Positions 11,041 through 21,943 of a stretch of DNA of 64,000 bases are shown here, piece after piece. The notes under the pieces were generated by a model. The model had not been told where the DNA came from, ran no database searches, and was given only the letters and a program-made list of their open reading frames with translations. Each line of letters starts with the position of its first letter. Position 1 is the first letter of the stretch. This DNA is from Anisus vortex (Eukaryota; Mollusca; Gastropoda; Planorbidae): contig CASBPS010000116.1 in the NCBI GenBank assembly GCA_949126835.1, positions 682,001-746,000 on the forward strand, given 5' to 3'. The position numbers were made by a program, and so were the translations under genes.

Positions 11041-11262
11041 TCTGATTATTAAATGATCCGAAGGTTCTGGGTTCCAATAATGGTGCAGGCTAGGCAATCG
11101 AGGGTGTGCCCCAGAGTCTACCCAGTTCTGAAGGGTACCTGACACTAGTTGGGGTAAAGTAAAGGAGGCTGGGCATTGTGCTAGACTTTTACATCCCCTC
11201 GTATGGAATGAACGCTGCTTCACTGGCCCTATGATAAGTTTGGGCCAAAGAGTACTTTACTT
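11041..11262 (+). mobile_element. tRNA-derived SINE, copy in duplication A
   Basis: Contains GGTTCTGGGTTCCAATAATG, a degenerate RNA polymerase III B box, then a body with GTAAAGTAAAGG, CATCCCCTCGTATGGA and GCTTCACTGGCCCTATGAT, ending GTACTTTACTTATATT. The same body recurs at 19186, 58668 and 62183. The first half is diverged from tRNA and the A box is not clear. Confidence 0.7.
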
Positions 11263-11264
11263 AT

Positions 11265-11450
11265 ATTAAATAACAAAGAATATAAAGACTTTTTACAGAA
11301 GTACAAAGATATTAAATTGTATATATTAGATAACATTTACTACATAGACTTTACAGACAAACAAACATATTAAATTGTATATATTAGATAACATATTTTA
11401 CTACATAGACTTTTACAGACAAAAAAACATATTAAAATTTACATAGACTT
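11265..11450. repeat. 60-bp tandem repeat, about 2-3 degenerate copies
   Basis: Units share ATTAAATTGTATATATTAGA, ACATTTACTACATAGAC and TTACAGA. The paralogous array in copy B (62446-62640) has at least one more unit, so copy number changed after the duplication. It directly follows the SINE tail. Confidence 0.75.
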
Positions 11451-11990
11451 AAATGTGATAAAAACATAAAACAGACCATTGATCAATTATTATTTTTATA
11501 TTTAAGAATAATTTATTAAACACATCTCAAGCTACTAGCTTGTTTTCATTGGGAGCCATTTACTTCTTTTAATTGTCAGACACATATTTCCTCTAAGTAG
11601 TCTAAAAGAAATTTTTGACTGCCTTATAATTAGGGCTCTAAGAATGCAAAACAAAGAAAATAAGAATGGTTGAACGTTAATAACTTTTACTATATTTTGT
11701 TATATATTGTAAATTATGCAACTATGCACAGTAAAGTTATTTAAAAAAAGACTGTAAGAAAAAAGAGCCTAGAGGGTGAACATTTCTATCATTTTCGACT
11801 AACTACACTGAAATAACATACATTGGCTCACAGTCTCCTTTTCCAACCTGACCGGAATAAGCCGATAAGAGACAAACTTAAATGTAAAATGAAATTTCCA
11901 CCAATAATTGTGATTACAATAAGGCTTAAATTATGTGTTGAAAGCAGCATTATAGGCGGTAAAACGACACTTCATGAATATTATAATGAC
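11440..11990 (-). repeat. AT-rich dispersed repeat family R, copy 1
   Basis: Reverse orientation relative to the 16060 and 52500 copies. Shared words include GCTACTAGCTTGTTTTCATT, GCCTTATAATTAGGGCTCT and GAGCCTAGAGG. No coding potential. Ends are not well defined. Confidence 0.6.
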
Positions 11991-12085
11991 ATTTAGTTTA
12001 GATACGGTTCCGTCTGGATTTCGGTACTGTAATTCAGTAATTCGGTACTGAATGAGTCACCAACAGTCATCTGGACTCACAATCG

Positions 12086-12440
12086 TCACAATCTATTTCT
12101 CTTGCAGGTCCTCATGTGGCTAGAGAGGCCAATCCTGGAAGTACAGGCACTGTCACACTGGATGCAGATGAATTCAGCGGAGTAGACCACATTTTTCTCC
12201 ACCTTCTTGTTCCATTCGCGTTCCTTTCCTGCAAGCCGGGAACCTTCTTTAATTCCAGCCCTCCAGGTGGGCCTATCCTGTGCCATGACTTCCCGACTGT
12301 TTGGGTCAACATGGAGGTGCTTAATGTCTCTTTTAAAGACATCGACGAATCTCAGTTTTTGTCCCAAAGCTAACGTTCCATAAATGATGTCCTTCGGGAG
12401 TCGACCCTATGTCATTCGGTGTATGATCGACAAATATTAG
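12086..12440 (-). pseudogene. LINE ORF2 carboxyl-terminal fragment, copy A
   Basis: The minus strand reads GRLPKDIIYGTLALGQKLRF, then VDVFKRDIKHLHVDP, MAQDRPTWRAGIKEGSR, and ends with a C2H2-like finger, CIQCDSACTSRIGL..HMRTC. This is the usual tail of a LINE group common in molluscs and vertebrates, in which a finger follows the RT. No RT palm is present, so it is a 5'-truncated insertion. Overlapping open frames on the + strand are shadows. The paralogue at 63458-63810 has the same structure. Confidence 0.8.
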
Positions 12441-12619
12441 CAACGAAGATGTTCTTACAAGAACAACAAGAAGTAAAGAACCGCGTCATAAACGTGTGTT
12501 TAGTCTGTACAGGCGAGCACTTTAAACAGTTTACTGTTTTTACAACTGTAGAAAGAGTTGGATGCGACGAAAAAACTTGTTACGGAACTTCGTGATGAGC
12601 TCACAACATTTTTTAGATC

Positions 12620-13119
12620 AAAAAGCTAAACGGCATATTGTTTTTGAGATTAATCACTATCCTTTAAAAGTAAAGGCGGCCTGACAGTGTGCTGGCCATA
12701 CAATTGGTATTAAATGTGTACAATATTGCTATGGAAATGCTCTAAGATATTATACATGCAGTGCACTCACATAGGGGGGGGGGGGGCAGAGGGGGGAATA
12801 TGCCCGGCGGCGGCACTTCCAGGGTGGCGGCAAATGTAGTCTAAATATAGCAAATATAGCACTTAACAAGCAGTTACAGTATGCAAGGGGGCGGCGCTGA
12901 AACTTTTGCCACATAAGCTTGTAAAGACACTATATACATGTTTAACAAACCAATGTTGGAACAATAAAACTTTTTTTTTGTAAAATGTGATTTGGAGTAC
13001 TTTATAGAAAAATACTGAGTTGTTTATGTTGGATAAAAAGAACTACATAGACTTAGTTAAATGAATCTATAATCGTTTGTTACACATAAAAAAGCCATAA
13101 TACTTTTCAAGTTACTCAA
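12620..13119. other. Non-coding spacer with G-rich element fragment
   Basis: No gene. A G run at 12773-12786 is followed by GGCGGCGGCACTTCCAGGG and further GGCGGC words to about 12900, compositionally unlike the AT-rich surroundings, perhaps a transposon-end fragment. I could not identify its class. Confidence 0.4.
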
Positions 13120-13720
13120 ATCTATATTTAGACATATGGAGTCAGTTCAAAATATAATCAAGGGAGATAATATGCATAATTATGTTATTGGGTTTTATTA
13201 ATTATTATTGAATCTTTTTACTACACAATTTGTATTCAAATTAAAACTAAATTGTAAAAGTATATAGCACTACTTAAATATTGAAAAAAAAATACATAAA
13301 ACAGAACAAAAAATACTTAATGTTTTTACATTGTTATTCAAAATTTTCCAAACACCTTATTAGCTACTAGGATGTTTTCATTTGTACGTATTTTCTCATT
13401 TTAATAGTGTAGCTCTCAATTCTTATTACATACAATTTTTGAACAGCCTTAGTATAAAGGCTTTAATTCTGTAAATAAAAGAACACAGTGTCTAGAGGAA
13501 ATACTCCCCTCACAAACAATAACTACCCTCCATTAACGCGAATTTGCTCAACACCTCCCCACCCCCTGCCAGCATTACGCCGTTAAGAGTCAGATTAAAT
13601 GTTACATTAAATTTCCACACATAGCTGTGTGCACGTTTTTGTTGACAAATCCCTAGATGCATTGTGAACCTAAAAATTTATATAGTGTACCAATATTCCC
13701 GGTCCTATTCGTTCATTGAC
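13120..13720 (-). repeat. Family R, copy 2
   Basis: Begins near ATATAATCAAGGGAGATAAT and contains ACACCTTATTAGCTACTAGG, GAACAGCCTTAGTATAAAGG and TCCACACATAGCTGTGTG, each the inverse of words in copies 16060-17225 and 52500-53740. Non-coding. Confidence 0.6.
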
Positions 13721-13815
13721 TGACAAACCATGTATGTGTACTGCGTTACTGGTTGCTCGGCGATTAAAAAAAGATGTACGGGAATTAATTTTATTTCATT
13801 TGTACATGTTACATA

Positions 13816-14119
13816 CAGTGGCGTAGCCAGGTTTTGACGCTAGGGGGAACGAAATTTTAGGAAAAAGCCCCCAGTTTCTAGAAATGTTTCTAGATTAATA
13901 GAATAACTAAGAATTCGTACGTATCAAGTGTTATAAGAAAACCCTGTGCCTCAGGATACACACACTGTTTAATAGTAAAGTTTTTATTTAACCATTCACG
14001 ATTCTTAGCAGCGAATAGTGATGGGAATTTCTGCAAAATTGATGGCATCTACTGCTCATTTTCGGGATGAACATCTAGTATCGAAAAGTATTTATATAAT
14101 CAATGCTAATGCTCTATGG
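13816..14119 (+). mobile_element. Terminal fragment of a hAT-like element (CAGTGGCGTAGCCAGG end)
   Basis: Starts CAGTGGCGTAGCCAGG and continues TTTTGACGCTAGGGGGAAC, matching the inverse of the right end of the element at 54573-57001. The rest (13977-14080) matches the inverse of 55810-55935. It is cut short at 14120 by the end of another hAT-type element, and I find no matching right end. Confidence 0.65.
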
Positions 14120-15370
14120 CAGGGGTCGGCAACCTATGGCACATGTGTCAGACTTGGCACGCAGAACGATTTTAGCGGCACGCGAAAGACCTCCAATAAT
14201 ATTGTTTAATGCAAGTAAATAAACAATGTATGTCTGCATAGTTAGTGGGTGCTGCATGGCGAACTACATGGGATTCACACTGGACGTTGACTGTTTTCGT
14301 TCAGGAATCTTTGTTTGCAAAGCTCCTATCATTGGACTTGCAATATGTGATTGAATCTATTGTTAAGATAGTCAACTGTATAGTTTCTAAAGTCTCTTCT
14401 AGAAGAAAGTCATACGGAGTAGGCCTTTAGGTAAAGTCTAGGATAAATTATTTTCTTGTCTGGAAGCAATTAAGATGTATCTTTATGGAGAAAAAAATTC
14501 CGTTATTGAATGAGGAGAACTGACTGTTGAAGCCTGTTTCTGTATAACTTGGCGACACGTTTTAGTGAGTTAAACTTCCATTTACAAGACTGGGTCCAAA
14601 AGCACTTGAAGTGTTGGGCAACTGGAATGTATTTGCATTGAAGCTGGGCATATCTTTCCGTGAAATCAATATTAAAACATTTCACTCTTTCCCTAATTTA
14701 AGGCAAATTAAGATAGATGAGCATTTTCAGAAGTACACTAGTTATATTAAACAATTAACTTGTTTGGTATCACTAGCATCACATTTGGATAATTTATTTG
14801 AAGGGAGATAATTAACCCTTTTTCTGTACATTAATATTTCTAATATGTTTTTTTTTGTTTTCTTTTTAAAAAAAGTAGTGGATTACAGTATTTGACTCTA
14901 AAATGATCAAATTACACACGATAGTTAAAAAATATATAAATATTTTAAACTAAAGAAAGTACATGTACATTTAAACACATTCAAATAACTACCGAGTTTG
15001 TATAATTATTTAATATCTCTTCCTCTTCATATAACTATTAATTCATTATTTGTTGTTAGAGTAAATCTCAGTTATTTTGAGATCAAACATTAAAGACTTT
15101 ATCTATACCTATTACTATGATAATTTCTTGACAACGAATTTCAAATGTTGATAAATGTTAATGTGTAAGTTGAGTTATGAAATTGTTGTTTAAAGTTGAT
15201 AATAACAAAGAAGTTAATTTTGTATAAAATATAAAACGCTTTAATGATTATCTCTATTAAGCGCCTTTTCCTTTGTCTTGGTCTTGCTACGGCACTAAAA
15301 AAAATTGTCTTATAAAAATAATAAAGTTGATCAGTTTGACTTTTACGCTGTTGATTCAAAATGATTGTAA
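14120..15370 (+). mobile_element. Second hAT-family relic (CAGGGGTCGGCAACC end)
   Basis: The left end CAGGGGTCGGCAACCTATGG is a typical hAT terminus. The body from about 14740 to 15360 aligns with 54830-55500, where the matching right end (GGTTGCCGACC near 55532-55542) survives. In this copy the right end is lost. Upstream 8 bases are CTCTATGG, but no downstream duplicate is found. Confidence 0.6.
14245..14814 (+). pseudogene. hAT transposase fragments
   Basis: The frame near 14300-14410 reads ESLFAKLLSLDLQYVIESIV then KIVNCIVSK, resembling the post-catalytic helical block after the His-Gln motif of hAT transposases. The frame at 14611-14814 reads LGNWNVFALKLGISF, HSFPNLRQIK and LVSLASHLDNLFEGR, resembling the region before the dimerisation domain. 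The pieces are short and separated by missing sequence, so this is a deeply deleted copy. Assignment rests on resemblance of short blocks. Confidence 0.55.
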
Positions 15371-16059
15371 TAAATTAAATAGTTGAAATGCAATAAAAAA
15401 AAAAATTAGAAATAGCATAAATTGTGCTTTGTGGCTTGTTAAAATAATTTACTAAATCTCATAATTAAACAAATCATAATAAACCTGCTAGCATTAGAAA
15501 TGTGACATACTTTCTCTTTATTTTAGCGAAAGCAAATATCCGCTAATTGTTTTACATTTATTTGAATGATAGAGAAAATTAAAACTGATGTATAGTGGAA
15601 ACTTTTCATCTCTCACAAAATAGTATATTCTAGCATCAAATTAAATTACTTTTCAACAAGCCTAAATTTACACAGCGTTGCCATGATATTTTACATACCT
15701 AGTAAACAAAGTTGGAACAAATGAATTGTGTGAAATTTTATAATTGCTCGTTTTTTTTGGATTGAGACTATAGTACATTTGTAGACACACATACATATTA
15801 CATTTTATATATTAGATAAAATGTCTAGGTAATGGCTAATATTATAGTTAGTTACAAAAAAGTTACATAGCTATTATACATTTCCTTCTTCTTAAATCTA
15901 AGTTTAGATGATCTGAGGGCGAGATTGAATAAGGGAGATAATAAGCCATATTATATTTTAATAACTTTTTTTTCTATTTAATTAAACATTTACATAAAAA
16001 TTTAAAACAAAATATTTAAAAACGGATATCAATACTTATATCTATAAAAATATATACCC
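15371..16059. other. AT-rich non-coding spacer
   Basis: No gene. It contains homopolymer runs and a GGGAGATAAT word near 15935, which suggests eroded dispersed repeats, but no element boundary can be drawn. Confidence 0.4.
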
Positions 16060-17225
16060 CCCTCCCAGTAGCACTTAGTACATTGTGGACCCCCCCCCTC
16101 CCCGAAGAGTAAGGAGAAATTAGCTTAGTATGTTATTACACGTTTAAACAAAGATTCTGCGAATAGAGGTGCAAATAAATATATAGAAAACTTATAACTT
16201 GACTCGAGGCACAAACTTTCCAGTAACTTTTGTCAATATCTCATGTGTGAATAATTTCTTATTTCAGTTGTTCTCGTTTATAATAAATGTTTTTTCAGCT
16301 CGATTTTTATGTCTCATTAAAACGTAAACACAGCCACGTGTGGAAAATGTATGTTACAATTAAATCTATATTTAACGGCTTATTCCAGGAAGGGTGAAAG
16401 GGGAGGCGGTGATCAACTATATTAATCGAAAAGGTTGCGGAAGCATGTCCTCTAGGCTCTTTTTTTCTTAGCTTCACAATATTTAAGCCTTAATTACAAG
16501 GCTGTTGATCATTTTTAACAAATACTATATAAAAGACGTAAATGCGTACAAATGAAAATAAGTAAGTAGCAAATAAGGTGTTTTATATTTATATTTACAA
16601 TGTAAAAATATTAATTAATAATTTGCTAATTTTTTAATTGTTTTAATAATTTGAAAAGCAATTGATTTCTTTATATATTTTATACAAATTTGACGGCAAA
16701 TTATAATTAACCTATAATATTGGCCTACGACATAACAATGACAATTATTTCCCTTGATCACATTTTAAAAGTTATTCCAGATGTCTAAAAATTTATATTT
16801 ATTTAGCTGGAAATGCAAAACAGTTTGTTTTTTTAAATTGTATCTACGCCATTAACTTAGTCTATGCATTCCTGTTATCTAATCATGTTACGTTATCATT
16901 ACTGTTTATAAATCAAATTTTAGTTTTAGTATTTACATGGTTTTCATTCTTTGTTTCTTTACTTTAAAATTCTAGCCTATTCAGATTTAATTGTTTCTTT
17001 TCAGGTTTGAATAGTTTTTCTACTAATGTGATATTTATGACGTTTAATATCATACATTTCATATTACACCTCTAGATAAAGTATGATTCATATTTTTGTT
17101 TTTAAATAGTAGGCTAAATGAAAATATATAGAGAATTTAATAAATATATATATTTTTTAGAACACTTTACTTTTAAATGGTACAAAAAATAAAAATAAAA
17201 GAACGGTAACTTTTATCTACTAGAA
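16060..17225 (+). repeat. Family R, copy 3 (one of the longest)
   Basis: It aligns with 28640-29690 and 52500-53740. Landmarks in order are CCTCCCAGTAGCAC, GCTTAGTATGTTATTAC, CTCTAGGCTC, AAGCCTTAATTACAAGGCTG (a small hairpin), AAGTAGCAAATAAGGTGTTT, ATTTCCCTTGATCACATTTT, CACCTCTAGAT and AAAGAACGGTAAC. No protein is encoded. Probably a non-autonomous element about 1.1-1.2 kb long; no terminal repeats or target duplication identified. Confidence 0.6.
16062..16096 (+). repeat. Single-copy relative of the 20073-20930 satellite monomer
   Basis: Reads CCCTCCCAGTAGCACTTAGT then ACATTGTGGAC, about one 33-bp monomer of the satellite at 20073-20930. Both loci are followed by the same family R sequence (AGCTTAGTATGTTATTAC), so this looks like the unexpanded state. 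Confidence 0.7.
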
Positions 17226-18040
17226 ATAGCCCGTGGGAAAACCACGTGGGTAAATAATTTTGTTTTATGTGTTTTTATTAATTTTAGAATTGTTGTTTAT
17301 ACATTTGTTTTTTTCAAAAGTCGGGAAACAGGAGCTGAAAGTAAATTTGGACAAAGTCATGGTTTTAAATTTAAGAAATGACGATTCCAATTGGTGATAT
17401 TTAAAATTTTATCGAATTACTGAGATAAATGAAACATAGTTTGATTTCAGTGTATTTTTTTCACTGTAATTAATTCAGATTAAAATGTTCCTTAAAAGCA
17501 ATACTAAGTGTGCTTTCCTGTTCACCATGAATATGGTCTAGTTGTCTTTTAGTTTTATTTCTACATGTTTCGGACTTTTTGACCTTAAAAAGTGACCAAA
17601 TTTGACCAAAGCTGAAAACTTCGGCATGATCAAATGTCTGTTATTAAAATTTATTAATTGCTACCTGTCAAGGAGTCGTTTAATTCTAGGCTTGGTCTCA
17701 CGGCATCACAATAACATAACAGAAACATAGTTTGACTTAGGAATGTTTGGCAAGGACGATCTATAGGTTTGGAGACAAGTTTAGTGTGTAGGTGTAGGCT
17801 AGTACGGACTGTAAACACCGAGACTGGAGCTAGTGATAGTTGATACTGGTGCGACAGTGAGGGGGACTCTGCATGGACAAAGAGAGACAGAATCCAGCAC
17901 GCTAATAAATCTAGTTGGACACCTACAGGTGTGGGGCTTGGTGGGTTCGATACAAAACTATTTAACGTAGGGACAATGAAAAATGTGTACAGAACTTGGA
18001 CTTGTGGTCTGATGTTTGGATCACAACCAAGCCAAGTCAA
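17226..18040. other. Non-coding, mixed composition
   Basis: AT-rich to about 17640, then more balanced. The minus frame at 17654-18040 (128 codons) has no recognised domain and lies next to a GC-rich island; I do not support it as a gene. Confidence 0.35.
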
Positions 18041-18500
18041 CTGTCCACAGACAGATGTGTGTTTTCTGACACGGGTGAGTTAAGTTTTGCATCGATACCT
18101 TCCAATAGACAATATATAGATATATAGACATAATTTAGGACAACATTAAGGTTTTGATTGACTATTATTATGTAGGTGACGGCCCGTACCCAGGCCCGTG
18201 CTGAGGCTCGAGACCCATAGTTCGATAGCGGTGGTGACCGTAGCAACATGGCCGAGAGCGGTGGTCAGCTGGTGGCAAAGTGGCTGACTACTGGTGGCAA
18301 AAGGCCGGTGGCTGGCGGTGGTTGACGTGGCAGTGGCTTAGTAGTGACGTGTAGACGGCCGCGGTGTAGACTGGTTTCTGATGGCAGTTTGGTGCATCAT
18401 TACGTCAGTAGTGCGTCCGGTGGTGCGTCAGAGGAGAGGCAGTGTGATGCCGTTGAGGACCAAGCCAGTGGAGACGTGTGGCGTAGGCTATGATAATGTA
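18041..18500. other. GC-rich GGTGGC-rich island
   Basis: About 18170-18480 is markedly GC-rich for this window and full of short GGTGGC/GTGGTG words (GCGGTGGTGACCG, GAGAGCGGTGGTCAGC, GGCGGTGGTTGACGTGGC). No long frame. It could be part of an unrecognised element, a decayed minisatellite, or a CpG-bearing host segment; sequence alone does not decide. Confidence 0.45.
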
Positions 18501-19185
18501 ACGGTTGTGTTTTGATAACATTCTTTTATATAATATTACGTTTCATATGCTTGTAATAACCATTTAGTATAGATATAATGTTTTCCTTTGTGTTTACTAT
18601 ATATCAGTTTGATATTATTTACTGTTATATTATCTCTATCCTTAAAATCACTATTAATAAAATTAGAATAGTTTATAGTTCTCTTAATCAAACATCATGT
18701 GTTTGTTGTTTCATTTACGTATGTGTAAATGTTTTAATTACATTGTTTTTTTATGTAATTATTAAGATCTGGGACCTTCCTAATTAAGCGAGCCCATGAC
18801 TATAGAAGTAAATTAGTCATTTAAATGTTATTGTAATTAATTAATTAGAGGAGGTTCTTGACACTACCACAAAAGCCATAGTTAATGGAAATTGTTGACG
18901 TCATAGATCATAGGGTAGATTTTAGTGTTAATGAACAAAGTTAATAAATTAGGATTAAAAGGCTTTCAGCTTTACTAAATTCTGATAATATCTCTAAAGT
19001 ATCAACATTGCGATGTCCTTTGCAATGAATCAGCCGTTGCAAAGGCAATGTTTAGATTGAGATTTCTCAAAAGCATAATCATTACATTATCATTATTGCT
19101 GTCCCTTTGGTGTAAGACATTATTACCCATGATGTCATATTTATAACAATTAGTTTGATACCAGCCATTATCAAAACTTTTTGTG
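18501..19185. other. AT-rich non-coding spacer
   Basis: No gene or element recognised. It contains one TGACGTCA palindrome at 18896-18903, the same word that is concentrated in the Helitron array. Confidence 0.4.
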
Positions 19186-19445
19186 AGCTCGAGCGTTTGG
19201 ATGACGTACCAAAGGTTCTAAGTATGAATCTGATAAAGGCTAGGGTTTGTTTCCAGCTCTGAAGGGTGTCCCTAAGCATACTTAATTCTTATGAGTAGCT
19301 GACATTCGTTAAGGAAAAGTAAAAGGTACTGGGCGTTGTGGGCTTTGTTCTTGTCATACAATCTCCTAGTATGTCGTGGACTCAGAAACTTGTGAACACT
19401 GCTTTGCGGTCTAACGGGGAAACTTTAATACTACTCACTTGAGGA
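19186..19445 (+). mobile_element. tRNA-derived SINE, diverged copy
   Basis: Shares the body of the 58668 SINE: ACCAAAGGTTCTAAGTATGA, CAGCTCTGAAGGGTGTCC, GTAAAAGGTACTGGGCGTTG, CTAGTATGTCGTGG, AGAAACTTGTGAACACTGCT and the ACTTTAATACTACTCACTT end. The B box is degraded, so it is likely inactive. Confidence 0.6.
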
Positions 19446-19639
19446 CAGACATTAGAACCATTGAGAAATGGGTGTGTATGTGGGGGGGGGGCAAGACTAA
19501 TATATATGTATAGGCAAAAAATTGCCCATTAACAACAATATTCATTTTTATACCAAGTTATTGTGCTTAATCTGTGGTGATTTCTTTTTAATGTTATAAA
19601 TATATGTACTATTGATCCAATAAACCTCTTTTTTTTTCA

Positions 19640-20028
19640 AAATCAATTATGGGGAATTGGCATCTGGTAAGAGAAAAACAGGTCGCCCACGTCTCCGTTA
19701 CAAAGATGTCTGCCAGCAGGACATGAGAGCAGCCAGAATAAGCACAAATGACTGGGAGGAGAAGGCAGATGATAGATCCACCTGGCGCATTGTTGTCAGG
19801 GAAAGGGTAAAAAAAGCAGAGGAAAGTAGAATGGAGGAGACCATAGATAAAAGGGCTAGAATAAAGGCGAAGAAGAAAATAGAAAACACGGAACACGTGT
19901 ACATATGCTGCGATAAAGACTGTCACTCAAGGATAGGCCTGCTTAACCACACGAGGAAGTGCAACCTCGAACCACGGTGATGCACCATCGTCTCACGAGA
20001 CGGAAGGATGCCAATGATGATGATATTA
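19640..20028 (+). pseudogene. LINE ORF2 carboxyl-terminal fragment with 3' tail
   Basis: The + strand reads GELASGKRKTGRPRLRYKDV, then RISTNDWEEKADDRSTW, and a terminal finger, CCDKDCHSRIGLLNHTRKC, ending at 19980. The following UTR has CACCATCGTCTCACGAGACG and GGATGCC, then (ATG)n near 20010-20021, the simple-repeat end usual for this LINE group. Only the last 110 codons are present, as in a 5'-truncated insertion. The 33-bp satellite begins about 50 bp downstream. Confidence 0.8.
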
Positions 20029-20072
20029 CATACACAAAAAGTTGCATTAGTATTTTTATACCTCCTCCCACG

Positions 20073-20930
20073 AACCCCTTCCCAGTAGCAATCTGTACTG
20101 TTTGGAACCCCCTCCCAGTAGCAATCTGTACTGTTTGGAACCCCCTCCCAGTAGCAATCTGTACTGTTTGGAACACCCTCCCAGTAACATTATGTACATT
20201 TTGGAACCCCCTCCCAGTAGCAATCTGTACTGTTTGGAACACCCTCCCAGTAACATTATGTACATTTTGGAACCCCCTCCCAGTAGCAATCTGTACTGTT
20301 TGGAACACCCTCCCAGTAACATTATGTACATTTTGGAACCCCCTCCCAGTAGCAATCTGTACTGTTTGGAACACCCTCCCAGTAACATTATGTACATTTT
20401 GGAACCCCCTCCCAGTAGCAATCTGTACTGTTTGGAACACCCTCCCAGTAACATTATGTACATTTTGGAACCCCCTCCCAGTAGCAATCTGTACTGTTTG
20501 GAACACCCTCCCAGTAACATTATGTACATTTTGGAACCCCCTCCCAGTAGCAATCTGTACTGTTTGGAACACCCTCCCAGTAACATTATGTACATTTTGG
20601 AACCCCCTCCCAGTAGCAATCTTTTCTGTTTGGAACACCCTCCCAGTAACATTATGTACATTTTGGAACCCCCTCCCAGTAGCAATCTGTACTGTTTGGA
20701 ACACCCTCCCAGTAACATTATGTACATTTTGGAACCCCCTCCCAGTAGCAATCTGTACTGTTTGGAACACCCTCCCAGTAACATTATGTACATTTTGGAA
20801 CCCCCTCCCAGTAGCAATCTGTACTGTTTGGAACACCCTCCCAGTAGCATTCTGTACATTTTGGAACCCCCTCCCAGTAGCAATCTGTACTGTTTGGAAC
20901 CCCCTCCCAGTAGCATTCTGTACATTTTGG
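20073..20930. repeat. 33-bp satellite with 66-bp higher-order unit, 26 monomers
   Basis: Exactly 26 monomers of 33 bp. Type A reads AACCCCCTCCCAGTAGCAAT then CTGTACTGTTTGG; type B reads AACACCCTCCCAGTAACATT then ATGTACATTTTGG. They alternate A-B through most of the array, giving a 66-bp unit, with A-type or hybrid monomers at both ends. Frames up to 360 codons are open on both strands only because 33 is a multiple of three. Confidence 0.97.
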
Positions 20931-21690
20931 ACACCCCCCACCAAACCCCTCCAAGTGTACTTCGAAATAAGCTTAGTATGTTATTACGCTTTTAACATAG
21001 AGGCGCAAAAAAAAAAAAAGTATAGAAAACTTGTAGCATGACTCCAGGCAATTTTAAAATGTTAATTTTAAAACTTGTTTATTAATATGATTAGCAAAAA
21101 CAATGTATATGTTATATTAATTTAACGTTGAATTCTTAAGAAAAACAAATAAATTAAAAGCAAATAATTTATAAATAAAAATCCCTACGACATAAAAAGG
21201 CAAATTATCTCCATTCTTTACATTTTTAAGTTCCTCCAGATGTTTACAATTTAAAAGTAGTTAGAAATACAAACTGGCTTTTTTTTAGACAACTTGAGTA
21301 TCTGCCAAATCTAATCAAGGGAGATAATACCCTTTATGTGTTTTATATGAACATATTATGTGTTTATAACTTTGTGCCTGAAAATTCGCATTTAAAAGTT
21401 AAAAAGAAACACAAAGATATAAACCTGTCGTCCAGCAATATTTACAGGTATAAAAATACATTAAATATTTAAACAATTGATTAATGTTTTTACTTTGTAA
21501 ATTTATTCTACCATACACCTTTATAGCTACTAGCTTGTTTTAATTTCCTGGCGATTACTTATTATTATATTTTTTTGTAACAATAATTTTTTAACAGTCT
21601 TATTATTAAGGCTAGAAGTGTTTATTAGTTTCTTATGATTAGTGTTAGGTATTTTAAAACCAAATAAAAAATTGATTGATTCGTTATATT
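20931..21690. repeat. Family R pieces (copy 4), rearranged
   Basis: 20931-21050 matches the forward sequence after the monomer at 16100-16215 (AGCTTAGTATGTTATTACG, GAAAACTTGTAGCATGACTC). From about 21200 onward it matches the reverse orientation (AGGGAGATAATACC, ACACCTTTATAGCTACTAGC, AACAGTCTTATTATTAAGGC). The copy therefore looks like two opposite fragments joined. Confidence 0.5.
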
Positions 21691-21943
21691 TTTTCATAAT
21701 ATTAAATACTGGGCAATTGCAAGATTCATTACTTGCGAATATTCACAACTGACAAAAGTAATACCAATAGTTAAATCACTAAACCTAGAAACACTGGATG
21801 GGAGAAGGGCAAAGATTAAAATAAATATAATACATAAATCAATAAATTGTAACTTAGAAATACAACTAAATAATAATCTGTTGCATTGCTCTAATAAATA
21901 TAAGTAGAAAAAAATAGTGTTGGTTTTCCGAATCAATTTTGTT

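Larger units (their letters stand above)
5890..12617 (+). repeat. Long direct duplication, copy A
   Basis: From ACACCATTAAACGTAGCATT at 5890 to the end of the homologous stretch near 12617, this segment aligns by eye in order and orientation with 59549-64000. Shared parts are a LINE relic, a SINE, a 60-bp tandem repeat, a family R copy and a LINE 3' tail. Copy A has extra insertions: about 235 bp near 7136-7368, a hAT element at 8071-10418, and 44 bp near 12010-12053. Copy B runs off the window, so the right boundary of the duplication is unknown. Confidence 0.8.

Noticed and set aside
12086..12373. Host zinc-finger gene
   Set aside because: The finger follows LINE-typical blocks (GQKLRF, DRPTWRAGIKEG) and the whole piece is duplicated with transposon relics at 63458.
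17654..18040. 128-codon minus-strand gene
   Set aside because: No recognisable domain, composition follows the adjacent GC-rich island, and no supporting neighbour or splice context.
19943..21041. Frames of 292-360 codons on both strands across the 33-bp satellite
   Set aside because: The period is a multiple of three, so every frame without a stop in one monomer stays open. There is no domain and no codon-level conservation.
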